In this document: piece after piece, positions 33,290 to 40,480 of the stretch
Position numbering within the stretch: position 1 is the stretch's first letter
How the letters are laid out: each line of letters starts with the position of its first letter
Made by a program: the position numbers and the translations under genes
The notes under the pieces: model-generated
The model's database searches: none
What the model was told of the DNA's origin: nothing
The model's input: the letters and a program-made list of their open reading frames with translations, nothing else
Assembly: GCA_930989535.1 (NCBI GenBank)
Contig: CAKNLK010000019.1
Coordinates: forward strand, 1-42,745
DNA: 42,745 bases
Direction: 5' to 3'
Origin: an uncultured Clostridia bacterium
Lineage (GTDB): Bacteria; Bacillota; Clostridia; Christensenellales; Borkfalkiaceae

Positions 33290-34057
33290 CTATGAACCGT
33301 AAATACCGCAATGCCGAACGCCCTCTTCCGTCACCTGTTTTCCCTCCGCATACGCTTTTCTGTCTTCCCCCACGGGGCAGACGTTCAAACAAACGCCGCA
33401 CGGCCAATGTTTTTGCTCTTGCAGAAGAATATGATATTTTGTACAGGCAGCTTTATCCATCCGATATATCGCCCCTCCGTCCTCGCTGAATGCATGCGAC
33501 GGGCAATTTTTCAGGCACTTTCTGCAATGCAGACAAAGATTTTTTTGCAACATAGCGTCGGGCGGAACGGGAGCATCCGTCAAAACCGATACGATGCGCA
33601 GTCGCGGCCCGAACTCGGGCGTGAGCAGGTTATGACTGTCCCCGATCGTACCCATTCCCGCATAGTACCCCGCCAACACATGAGAAAAGGCAGCCGCCGG
33701 ACGAGCCAGCAATTCCCTTATCCCGTAATAACAATCGCGAGGGAAATAAACCGCCCGCAATCCCAGCTCTGCAACGATATAATTTGTAAGGCGGTAAGCG
33801 CTGTCGTCAAGAACACGGTTGCTCGTATCGTACAGTTCCTGATAGACCATGGAAGGCGTTGTGGCAACCATCGGCGAAAACAGCGGTATCCCCAAAACGA
33901 TCACACTCTTTACCCAAGGCCAAATGCTCTGGGGCCAAAATTCCCGCGGTTGCAACGGGATCTCCTCCCACTTTTGAACGGTACAGGTACGGATGAGATT
34001 CACCCCGAGAGAGCGCGCCCTGCCGATTATCCGTTCTTTTATCTCCTGCGGATTCAT
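33290..34057 (-). CDS. QueG-like iron-sulfur protein
   Basis: A 255-residue protein related to epoxyqueuosine reductase. Segments SVIVLGIPL, HVLAGYYAGMGTIGDSHNLLTPEFGPRLRIVSVLTDAP and two 4Fe-4S motifs are visible: CLHCRKCLKNCP and, later, C(15)CGVCLNVCPVG. Genuine QueG is about 370-390 residues with a C-terminal HEAT domain that reads the tRNA. This protein stops right after the ferredoxin module, so it is a short homologue whose substrate may not be tRNA (inference). QueG binds cobalamin, and short relatives may also be corrinoid or flavin-linked. ATG 34057 has AAAGGAGGG; a promoter TTGCCG-17-TATGAT is at 34082-34110. Monocistronic. Confidence 0.78.
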   Translation of the reverse strand: MNPQEIKERIIGRARSLGVNLIRTCTVQKWEEIPLQPREFWPQSIWPWVKSVIVLGIPLFSPMVATTPSMVYQELYDTSNRVLDDSAYRLTNYIVAELGLRAVYFPRDCYYGIRELLARPAAAFSHVLAGYYAGMGTIGDSHNLLTPEFGPRLRIVSVLTDAPVPPDAMLQKNLCLHCRKCLKNCPSHAFSEDGGAIYRMDKAACTKYHILLQEQKHWPCGVCLNVCPVGEDRKAYAEGKQVTEEGVRHCGIYGS

Positions 34058-34081
34058 TGCAATCCCTCCTTTTCCCCTATA

Positions 34082-34110
34082 ATCATAACATAGGCGGGAA
34101 CAAACGGCAA
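34082..34110 (-). promoter_or_regulatory. Promoter of the QueG-like gene
   Basis: Minus strand TTGCCG (34105-34110), 17 bases, TATGAT (34082-34087). Confidence 0.6.
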
Positions 34111-34174
34111 GCATTCGGCCGCTTTTTTCTAAAAAAGAAAAGCCCGTTACACGTCGCGCGCCCTTTTTTCCGCC

Positions 34175-34203
34175 TTGACAAACGAAACGGAATCAATTAT
34201 AAT
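34175..34203 (+). promoter_or_regulatory. Perfect consensus promoter abutting the pentapeptide gene
   Basis: Plus strand TTGACA (34175-34180), 17 bases, TATAAT (34198-34203). The predicted start (34209-34211) falls on the ATG at 34211. Confidence 0.85.
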
Positions 34204-34210
34204 GGATACC

Positions 34211-34843
34211 ATGAAGATCCTTTCCCCCGAACTGCCGCAGCAGCCGGCCGAATACAGAAATACAGCGCCCGCATTGGAAGAGCGCACGGAGAACGCCGCG
34301 TTCTATTCCTGCGATTTTTCCCGCCGCGATCTGGCGGGGAACGAATTTGCGGGCGTAAAGTTTGTCGGCTGTAAATTTGTATCCGCCGATTTGCGCCGCG
34401 CCGATTTTTGCGACACGGTGTTCGAAAATTGCGACTTTTCGGGCGCGCTTCTTCGCGGGGCATCCTTTCGCCGCGCGATTTTTTGCGGCAGCAAAGGGAT
34501 GGGCGCCGACTGTTCGGAGGGGTATTTTGCGGACGCGCGCATCGAACAATGCAACTTTTCCTACGCGAATTTCAGCGAGGCAAAATTCCGCGCGGCGCGC
34601 TTTTTGGAGTGTGACCTCGCCGACGCATCCCTTTCCAACTGCGCGCTCAAGGGGCTGGAATTGCAAAAAGTCCGCCTGGCGCGGGCGGAGCTGTACGGAA
34701 CGCTGTTCAGGGGCGTCGATTTGACCGACTGCGACCTCGCGGGAGTCACGCTGTCGCAGGACTTGCACGAGCTGCGGGGCGCGACGGTGAGCGCACTCCA
34801 CGCCGCGGCATTTTTGCGCGCGCTGGGCATCCATGTAAAATGA
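34211..34843 (+). CDS. Pentapeptide-repeat protein (Qnr-like)
   Basis: A 210-residue right-handed quadrilateral beta-helix. Repeats of A(D/N)LXX/CxF type run from about residue 30 (FYSCDFSRRDLAGNEFAGVKFVGCKF) to about 180, with an interruption at GSKGMGADCSEGYFADARIEQ, as Qnr proteins have a loop there. The C-terminal ELRGATVSALHAAAFLRALGIHV is the helical dimer-forming tail of Gram-positive Qnr/McbG-like proteins. Such proteins mimic DNA and protect gyrase from quinolones or endogenous toxins. Upstream ATGs at 34175-34202 lie inside the promoter, so I choose 34211. That start has no SD and coincides with the predicted start point, so the mRNA would be leaderless. Confidence 0.85.
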   Translation: MKILSPELPQQPAEYRNTAPALEERTENAAFYSCDFSRRDLAGNEFAGVKFVGCKFVSADLRRADFCDTVFENCDFSGALLRGASFRRAIFCGSKGMGADCSEGYFADARIEQCNFSYANFSEAKFRAARFLECDLADASLSNCALKGLELQKVRLARAELYGTLFRGVDLTDCDLAGVTLSQDLHELRGATVSALHAAAFLRALGIHVK

Positions 34844-34852
34844 AAGGAATGA

Positions 34853-34886
34853 AAAAACAGGCAAACATTTCGGCTTGCCTGTTTTT
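34853..34886. terminator. Terminator between convergent genes
   Basis: Stem AAAAACAGGCAA/TTGCCTGTTTTT with a 10-base loop, T-runs on both strands. Confidence 0.8.
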
Positions 34887-34888
34887 CG

Positions 34889-35383
34889 TTATATCGTCTG
34901 CCAACCCCATTCTCTGTCCCACTCCGCATCGCGCATTTGTTCCATTGACACGAGGGTATAGGTATCCGTTTCATACCGAAAAAGGACATATGTATATCCC
35001 TTATCATATTTGTAGGCAGGCACACAGAGAATTTTTCCGTCCTCGGAATAGCGCCCGCATACGTCGATCGCCTCGTAACGGCGGGGCAGCGTAACGCGCA
35101 GCCTTTGGGTAAAGTTCTTCAGGGAAAACACATAGAAATGCTTGCCGTTTTCCAGCGCGAAAAACTCCGTTTCGTCGGGTTTGATATCCCCCGTGTACAA
35201 ATAATTGAAACCCTTAAAGCGCGCGAGCCGTTCGCCGGTGCGCCCGTCCTTGACGGCCGCACTGCCGCCGCTCAGAAGGACGGTATACCGCTCGCCGCAT
35301 ATTGTAAAAAATGCTTTCGCCTGCGGCCTCGTATCAAAAAAACGTTTCCATTTTCCGCCCCTTGCGCTCCAAATCCCGTCCAT
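34889..35383 (-). CDS. Hypothetical beta-rich protein
   Basis: A 164-residue cytoplasmic protein without signal peptide or membrane span. It has repeated aromatic strand patterns (YTVLLSGGSAAVKDGRTGERLARFKG, FFALENGKHFYVFSL, GKILCVPAYKYDKGYTYVLFRYETDTYTLV) that suggest beta-propeller-like or WD-type blades, too few for a closed propeller. It has its own promoter (35403-35431), back to back with that of the lipoprotein gene. GGGAGGG precedes ATG 35383. Not recognised. Confidence 0.7.
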   Translation of the reverse strand: MDGIWSARGGKWKRFFDTRPQAKAFFTICGERYTVLLSGGSAAVKDGRTGERLARFKGFNYLYTGDIKPDETEFFALENGKHFYVFSLKNFTQRLRVTLPRRYEAIDVCGRYSEDGKILCVPAYKYDKGYTYVLFRYETDTYTLVSMEQMRDAEWDREWGWQTI

Positions 35384-35402
35384 TGCTTTCCCTCCCGCAA
35401 AG

Positions 35403-35431
35403 AGTATACCATATCCGCCGGCGGTTGTAAA
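35403..35431 (-). promoter_or_regulatory. Promoter of the 164-residue protein
   Basis: Minus strand TTTACA (35426-35431), 17 bases, TATACT (35403-35408); same boxes as the divergent lipoprotein promoter. Confidence 0.7.
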
Positions 35432-35454
35432 TCAAACTATAAGAACAAAGCTCC

Positions 35455-35483
35455 TTTACATTTGGATACGGATATGCTATACT
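35455..35483 (+). promoter_or_regulatory. Promoter of the small lipoprotein
   Basis: Plus strand TTTACA (35455-35460), 17 bases, TATACT (35478-35483). Confidence 0.75.
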
Positions 35484-35502
35484 GTAAAAAAGGAGAGTGA
35501 AT

Positions 35503-36048
35503 ATGAAAAAATCGGCGATATTTTGTCTGACTGCAATTTTATTGTTCGCTTGCGCGTTTTCCATGGCGGGGTGCGCTTTTTTCGATGACTTATTCGCACC
35601 GTCCGACGATGAGGACGCGGACAACAAATTGAATTCCTTCGTCGAGTGCCTCCAAAACGAGGACGGCGACGGCATCAAAGCCCTGTTTGCGCAGAACAAA
35701 ATAGCAAGCTTATCCGATTTTGATGAAAGCATGGAAGAGCTTTTCCTGTACTATGACGGCGAGTTTGTTTCCGTAACCCGCCACTCCACCGGGGTGGAAG
35801 ACGACAAGGATTCCGGCATCGAGCGGAAGTGGTACAATATGTCCTACGACGTGACGACGAGCGCCGCAATCTACCGCATGGCATTTTTTTGGTGCGCGAA
35901 GGACACGGGCGACAGCGGCAACGTCGGGATCGAGTCCTTTTATATCCTGAAGGCGGACGACGACCCGAACTACCCTCAATATACTTACAGGGGAGACGGC
36001 TCAAGAACACCCGGCATCAATATAGGGAAAACGCACGAAATATTGTAA
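35503..36048 (+). CDS. DUF5104-like lipoprotein
   Basis: A 181-residue exported lipoprotein with signal peptide KKSAIFCLTAILLFACAFSM and lipobox MAGC. The mature part begins with an acidic linker (DDEDADNKLNSF) and then a cystatin/NTF2-like alpha-beta fold with LFAQNKIASLSDFDESMEELFLYYDGEFVS, the pattern I associate with the DUF5104 family of Bacillota lipoproteins. Function unknown. ATG 35503 has AGGAGAG eight bases upstream; a GTG two codons earlier is less likely. Monocistronic. Confidence 0.72.
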   Translation: MKKSAIFCLTAILLFACAFSMAGCAFFDDLFAPSDDEDADNKLNSFVECLQNEDGDGIKALFAQNKIASLSDFDESMEELFLYYDGEFVSVTRHSTGVEDDKDSGIERKWYNMSYDVTTSAAIYRMAFFWCAKDTGDSGNVGIESFYILKADDDPNYPQYTYRGDGSRTPGINIGKTHEIL

Positions 36049-36057
36049 AAAAGGCCC

Positions 36058-36090
36058 AAAGGGCAGCGACGGAAAACGTCGCTGCCCTTT
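36058..36090. terminator. Terminator between convergent genes
   Basis: Perfect 14-pair stem AAAGGGCAGCGACG with its complement and a 5-base loop. Minus strand continues GGGCCTTTTTT. Confidence 0.75.
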
Positions 36091-36094
36091 CTCC

Positions 36095-36388
36095 CTAATT
36101 TTCGGGCAAATCGGCGCCGCGGCGGGAAAATTCGGTGTATGCCCTCTTGATTTCCTCTGCCGAAGCGCCGCCGCTCTCCTTTTCCTCCCGCCGCATGGCG
36201 CAGTCCACCGCGTACATATCCTCCGCGGCGGCGGCAAAATTCTGCGCCAGAAGGGTGCGCAGTCGGCGCGAGCCGCCCTCCGCCGCCGCAGCCGCATAGG
36301 CGCGCAGCACCTCCCGCTCCGCCTGCCGCATATCCGCGAGCGCGTCGCGCTCGCAAAAGGCCGTATCCCGCTTTGTCGGTTTATCCAT
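36095..36388 (-). CDS. CotF-like spore coat / ferritin-like protein
   Basis: A 97-residue helical protein. The pattern FCERDALADMRQAEREVLRAYAAAAAEGGSRRLRTLLAQNFAAAAEDMYAVDCAMR matches the CotF-like coat family (a two-helix ferritin-like unit: D-L...EK.VL..Y..A..E...LR..L..N.......Q..V...M). This points to a spore-forming ancestry, though sporulation is not shown by this gene alone. GGGGAGAGG precedes the ATG. It follows a smaller helical protein of the same kind. Confidence 0.7.
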   Translation of the reverse strand: MDKPTKRDTAFCERDALADMRQAEREVLRAYAAAAAEGGSRRLRTLLAQNFAAAAEDMYAVDCAMRREEKESGGASAEEIKRAYTEFSRRGADLPEN

Positions 36389-36448
36389 TTTCCTCTCCCC
36401 TTATACTGAATTTCCGCCCGCACGTTCGGGTATCGACTTTACCCGCAC

Positions 36449-36640
36449 TCACTCCTTAAAGAGCTCCAACAGCGCGTTGAAGCGCTCCGCGTGGCTGCCC
36501 GCCAAGCCCTGCATCCGCTCCGCGAGCTGCATATCCGTGAGCGTGTGCGCGTACAGCATCGCCTTTTTGCCCGCCATCAGTTCCGCTTCCAACAGTTCGG
36601 ACATGGCGTTCAGCCCGCCCGAAGTAAATTCCTCCTGCAT
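36449..36640 (-). CDS. Small helical protein, probable coat-associated
   Basis: A 63-residue two-helix protein (ELLEAELMAGKKAMLYAHTLTDMQLAERMQGLAGSHAERFNALLELFKE) resembling half of a ferritin-like or CotF-type bundle. GGAGG supports the start, and 60 bases separate it from the CotF-like gene, so the two likely form an operon and interact. Confidence 0.6.
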   Translation of the reverse strand: MQEEFTSGGLNAMSELLEAELMAGKKAMLYAHTLTDMQLAERMQGLAGSHAERFNALLELFKE

Positions 36641-36696
36641 TGTTCTGACCTCCGCGTTTTGTTTTAGTATGCGCGGCGGGGCGGGCGGATATGCAA

Positions 36697-36732
36697 AGCG
36701 GCGCGCCGAAATTCGGCGCGCCGCTCGTTTTT
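36697..36732. terminator. GC-rich terminator hairpin
   Basis: Perfect 14-pair stem AGCGGCGCGCCGAA with its complement around one base. T-run (CGTTTTTT) on the plus strand; TTTGCAT on the minus strand after the chloramphenicol acetyltransferase gene. Confidence 0.65.
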
Positions 36733-36794
36733 TATCCTTGCTATAATTCTTTATTGCCGCCCTCGCGCGGCAATAATTTTATCCGCCCTGCAAC

Positions 36795-37433
36795 TCAAAA
36801 GGTATCCATGCGCCTCTGCAGATCCTGCAAAAACAGGGCGACGTGGTAACCGTCGCACACGGCGTGATGCACGCGCACGGCGAGCGGGAGCACGAGTTTT
36901 TCGTCCCGCCCGAAATATTTGCCGACCGTGAAAATGGGCGGCAGCCAGCGGTACCCCTTTTGCAGGTTCAAGTCGACCCCCGTAAACGACGCCCACGGAA
37001 TGCAGGATACGTTGAAGAGATTTTCGCCCTCGTACGGCTTGGACGGCTTCATCTCCGCGCCGCCGTACTGCCGCATGTCCTCGCAATAGCGCGCGTAGAA
37101 CACATCGAAATCCCCGTCGAACCTCGTCCACACGTCGGAAAAGCGCTTCGCGTTTTCGTGAAAGACGGTGTAGCACGGGTCGACGGAATCGTAATACCCG
37201 AGTTTCCCTTCCGCATCGAAGCTCATGCGGAACTCGCGGAAGGCGTTGACGGAGGCGGAAATGCAATGCAAGAGCGCGGGAAAAAACTTTGCGCCCCTCG
37301 CCTCTGCCGCCGCGCGCAGGTGTGTTGCATCCGTTTCGGCGGTAAAGTTGTAGGTGCAGGGCGCGTCCTCCATGAAATGGCGGTACACGTCTTCCCTTCC
37401 CAATTCCTCGGGCGTTATGCGGTGGAATGCCAT
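36795..37433 (-). CDS. catA: Type A chloramphenicol acetyltransferase
   Basis: A 212-residue trimeric acetyl-CoA-dependent acetyltransferase. The catalytic motif HHAVCDGYHVALFLQDLQ (HHxxxDG, His near 190) and NVSCIPWASFTGVDLNL (substrate wall with the family Ser in position) are present, with the typical length of 210-220. N-terminal YNFTAETD and the FxxRFDGD/KxF pattern fit. It modifies chloramphenicol at the 3-hydroxyl or, for divergent chromosomal members, possibly another alcohol substrate. GC-rich like its neighbours and without IS flanks, so it looks resident rather than recently acquired. GGGGAGGAGGG precedes the ATG. Confidence 0.9.
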   Translation of the reverse strand: MAFHRITPEELGREDVYRHFMEDAPCTYNFTAETDATHLRAAAEARGAKFFPALLHCISASVNAFREFRMSFDAEGKLGYYDSVDPCYTVFHENAKRFSDVWTRFDGDFDVFYARYCEDMRQYGGAEMKPSKPYEGENLFNVSCIPWASFTGVDLNLQKGYRWLPPIFTVGKYFGRDEKLVLPLAVRVHHAVCDGYHVALFLQDLQRRMDTF

Positions 37434-37498
37434 CAGTCCCTCCTCCCCTTCTCTTTCGGTTTATCTCCGCGCAAAAATGCGCGGCGCAGACTCGCGGT

Positions 37499-38092
37499 TT
37501 ATGCCTCTTTTTTCAGGTGCGGCGGGCACATGAGCGGAGAAAAGAACCCGCGCACCGCCTTTAAGCGGTACAAAATGGACACCAACAGCACCGCGCAGAC
37601 GGCGCCGAACGTGCCTTGAAGCGCATTCCCGACGAGACTCGCCGCGCCGCCCGCGACGCCGTACAACACCGTTTCAAACAGAAAATACCCGAGCACCATG
37701 AGCGCCTCCCCGACGACGGCGGCGCCGATGCGCGCGAGAAAATCGAGGTTGTCCTTGGTGACGAGCAAGCGCAGGGCGCGCCAGACAAAATACGCCGCCA
37801 CCGCGTCGATGCCCTTGACGAAGAAGGTGACGGGCTCGTAGAGTATGTAGCCGCTCAGAATATCCGCGAGGCAGCTCCCCAGCCCCGCTGCAACGCCGCC
37901 GAACACGGGCCCCATGCACCAGCCCGCGAGCAGGACGAACACGTCGCCCGCATTGAAATACCCGTGCGGCAGCGGGATGACGATGAACAGCGTCCCCACG
38001 CAGCACAGCGCCGCAAACAGAGCCGTAAACGCCAACCGCTTTGCAGCCGAGCGCATGGCAGGCTTCTTTGAATCCGTATTCTCGCCTTTCAT
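37499..38092 (-). CDS. ECF transporter substrate-binding (S) component
   Basis: A 197-residue integral membrane S-component with six hydrophobic segments. HGYFNAGDVFVLLAGWCMGPVFGGVAAGLGSCLADILSGYILYEPVTFFVKGIDA is the signature of the PF07155-type S-components (F-N-x-GD, GP.xG...GxG..LADLL.GY..Y.P.TF..KG). The short N-terminal A-x-x-x-A helix (FTALFAALCCVG) would contact the EcfT partner encoded elsewhere. The vitamin carried cannot be read here; no riboswitch in the short leader. ATG 38092 with GGGGAGG is selected. Confidence 0.88.
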   Translation of the reverse strand: MKGENTDSKKPAMRSAAKRLAFTALFAALCCVGTLFIVIPLPHGYFNAGDVFVLLAGWCMGPVFGGVAAGLGSCLADILSGYILYEPVTFFVKGIDAVAAYFVWRALRLLVTKDNLDFLARIGAAVVGEALMVLGYFLFETVLYGVAGGAASLVGNALQGTFGAVCAVLLVSILYRLKAVRGFFSPLMCPPHLKKEA

Positions 38093-38125
38093 AAACGAAA
38101 CCTCCCCAAAAATTATTTTGCATTG

Positions 38126-38154
38126 AGTATACGCGCTTTTGTTAAGAAAGTCAA
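38126..38154 (-). promoter_or_regulatory. Promoter of the ECF S-component
   Basis: Minus strand TTGACT (38149-38154), 17 bases, TATACT (38126-38131); leader only about 30 bases. Confidence 0.75.
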
Positions 38155-38206
38155 ACTTTTCAGTGAACGTTTCGCGCTTTTGCGGAAAATCTTTGTCTCT
38201 ATGTAT

Positions 38207-38245
38207 AAAAAAGCGAACCCTGCACAAGGCAAGGTTCGCTTTTTT
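38207..38245 (-). terminator. Terminator of the surface-protein operon
   Basis: Perfect 13-pair stem AAAAAAGCGAACC/GGTTCGCTTTTTT around a 13-base loop, just after the bacterial-Ig gene. Confidence 0.85.
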
Positions 38246-38264
38246 ATATTATGTTACTGTTCCA

Positions 38265-39545
38265 TTAACGGCAGCTTTTACGTTTGATAAGCACCGCCGC
38301 CAGTGCCGCGACAAGTACAGTTGCGCCGATTGCAATACCGCCGACAGGAGATATCGCGGAGCCGCAGCCCTGTTTTTCCGCAACCGTAACCTTGACCGTA
38401 TACGTTTGTCCAGCATACGTAATAGTAACGGTCTGCTCACCCGACGTATTCGCGTCATATCCGGAAATTGCAAAGTCGGCAGAAGTTGTGGCGACTTTCT
38501 CATCCGCCTTGCCGCTCGCAAACTTTTTGACGACCTCAATCGAAGACAAATCGAATTCCTCGCCATAAGCATATTCCGTTTTGTTTACGCTGACGGCAAT
38601 CGTCTCTTTATCGTTCACCGTCACAGTGAAAGAGGCGGTCAACGTTTGGTTCAATACATCCGTGCTGACAGTAACCGTCTGTTCCCCGACTACGTTTTTA
38701 TCGAACCCGGTTACCGTAAAATCTTCCAAAGATTTCGTTTCTGACGTGCCGTCAATATACATAATTTTAAAAGTTCCGCCCGTCAAGTCTGCACCGTATT
38801 CCACATTTTCGGGAGGAGTTTCCACCACTAAGCCGCTCGCATAGTTGGCAAGTTCGCCGCCCTGAATATAATATTTCATATCGCTGATGACGGATTCGCC
38901 GTTTGTACGGTCGCCGAAGGAAAATACCGGAGTATATGTTTCGGGCAGAATATCCAAATCCTGCGCCTGCGCAACAACTTCGCCATCCACAACAACTTCC
39001 ACACTGACCTTCGTCCCACAATAAGTGATGCGCACCGTGTAAGCGCCGCCGGCAGGAATCGTAACCGGAACCGGAATCTCCTGCAAAATATTCTCTGTAT
39101 AGTTCCCCACTTCATCCGCGCGCTGGAAAAAGTAAGATGTACTTGTACTCACTATATTCGCCCTCATATGGTACTCGTATGTATCGATGCCGTTTTTGGC
39201 AAAAACAAGAAACGGCACCGTCCACGTAGCCATAACGGCCTGCGATATGGTGGCTTCCATAACGTACGTAACTTCGTTCATCGGTACCGAAGTTCCGTCA
39301 GCAAATTGGATATTTCCGTCCTTGATATAATCCAAACATGTAGGGATATATACGCGGGTATCGTCACCGTACAACATCACCTCTCCCAACGACGAATCGT
39401 AGAAGTTTTTACCGAAGTCGGCCGCTTCAAAATTCAGCAAATTTTGCGGCTCTGCGGCGGGTTCTTCCGCAGCAAGAGCTGAAACAGAGCCAAAACAAGC
39501 GGTAAACGCCAAAGCCAAACACACCAACACCAACAGTTTTTTCAT
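38265..39545 (-). CDS. Bacterial Ig-like surface protein with GCGS-TM-basic tail
   Basis: A 426-residue exported protein. Signal peptide (KKLLVLVCLALAFTACFGSVSALA), an N-terminal domain of about 220 residues with a concanavalin/laminin-like feel (VIPAGGAYTVRITYCGTKVSVEVVVDGEVVAQ), then two Big_3-type Ig repeats (about 225-305 and 315-390: TSETKSLEDFTVTGFDKNVVGEQTVTVS and DEKVATTSADFAISGYDANTSGEQTVTITYAGQ). It ends with GCGSAISPVGG, a membrane span and KRKSCR. This tail is shared by many Clostridia surface proteins and looks like a sorting or anchoring signal. ATG 39545 is preferred to TTG 39551 because the SD spacing is better. Last gene of its operon. Confidence 0.78.
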   Translation of the reverse strand: MKKLLVLVCLALAFTACFGSVSALAAEEPAAEPQNLLNFEAADFGKNFYDSSLGEVMLYGDDTRVYIPTCLDYIKDGNIQFADGTSVPMNEVTYVMEATISQAVMATWTVPFLVFAKNGIDTYEYHMRANIVSTSTSYFFQRADEVGNYTENILQEIPVPVTIPAGGAYTVRITYCGTKVSVEVVVDGEVVAQAQDLDILPETYTPVFSFGDRTNGESVISDMKYYIQGGELANYASGLVVETPPENVEYGADLTGGTFKIMYIDGTSETKSLEDFTVTGFDKNVVGEQTVTVSTDVLNQTLTASFTVTVNDKETIAVSVNKTEYAYGEEFDLSSIEVVKKFASGKADEKVATTSADFAISGYDANTSGEQTVTITYAGQTYTVKVTVAEKQGCGSAISPVGGIAIGATVLVAALAAVLIKRKSCR

Positions 39546-39568
39546 CTTCAATATTCTCCTTTTTATTT

Positions 39569-40480
39569 TTAGATGAATTTATTCCAAATCAATAGGCCGA
39601 CAAAGGCGACAAAACAGAGAACATAGGTAAGAATGTCCTGCTTCTTAAATACGAACTTCTTTTTTACCACCTTGAAGCGCATCAATTTGAGAATCCAAAA
39701 AATGCCTACCGCCAACACCATGGAAATTGCACCGCCGAACAATCCGTACACCAGCGCCATTTCCACCGAGGTAACGCCATAAACCGACAGCAGCAATATT
39801 GCGACGCTCGGCAATACCACCTGTAAACTCTCGAATATGAACGAAACCAGGAAGGGAAAAACCATTCGGCCGCTTCCAAAATAGACAGCGGCGCTCAGCG
39901 CCCCTAAAATGAGAAGCCTGAATGCAATCGTGAAATCGTAGCATACCATCGCCGAAAGAAGCACTGCAAGCAAGTAACCCCAAACAGTGCGGCCGTACGC
40001 CTTTCTGCCCAAATAGCGGAAAAAGTATTCACGCAAGCTTACCGCAAGTATGCCGGCCGAAAATATCGCAATGAGATATTCCCACCACTTCATCCTCATG
40101 GAAAAATTTAAGGAGAGCGAACTGGTAATCGCCGCCCGAAATCCCTCAATCATGTAGGAAAAATAGGTATAAAAGAGCCAGCCGAATACCGCAATGAGCA
40201 CTGCATACAGAAAATCGCGCTTTCTTATGGCGGGCGCCTGAAAAGAAACTTTCGGCAAAGATGCGGAAAACTTCTTTTCTCGGAAGAGTACAACCGCTGC
40301 AGGCACGCCAAACACAACAATCGGCTGTATCACGCTTAAGCCGAGGTATACGCCCGTATTTTGAACATATCGGCCTAAGAGCAGCGAATACAAAAAACCG
40401 ACCAGAATCATATAAAATACGGCGACATTAAAAACCGACCTGCGCACTCTGAGACTATTGTCAAACAGCAGTTCCCTCAT
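39569..40480 (-). CDS. Polytopic membrane protein, CPBP-like but lacking catalytic residues
   Basis: A 303-residue protein with about eight hydrophobic spans. One segment (VSLREYFFRYLGRKAYG, about 150-166) resembles motif 1 of CPBP intramembrane proteases (EExxxR) but the first Glu is Arg, and the whole protein has no His, so the known catalysis is excluded. The basic C-terminal part (RFKVVKKKFVFKKQD) is followed by a final span. It lies between an anchored exoprotein and the GCGS-tailed Ig protein and overlaps the former by 20 bases, so it probably serves their assembly or transport. Otherwise unrecognised. Confidence 0.62.
   Translation of the reverse strand: MRELLFDNSLRVRRSVFNVAVFYMILVGFLYSLLLGRYVQNTGVYLGLSVIQPIVVFGVPAAVVLFREKKFSASLPKVSFQAPAIRKRDFLYAVLIAVFGWLFYTYFSYMIEGFRAAITSSLSLNFSMRMKWWEYLIAIFSAGILAVSLREYFFRYLGRKAYGRTVWGYLLAVLLSAMVCYDFTIAFRLLILGALSAAVYFGSGRMVFPFLVSFIFESLQVVLPSVAILLLSVYGVTSVEMALVYGLFGGAISMVLAVGIFWILKLMRFKVVKKKFVFKKQDILTYVLCFVAFVGLLIWNKFI

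Noticed and set aside
39569..40480. Active CPBP/CAAX-type intramembrane protease
   Set aside because: The first catalytic Glu is Arg and the protein contains no His.
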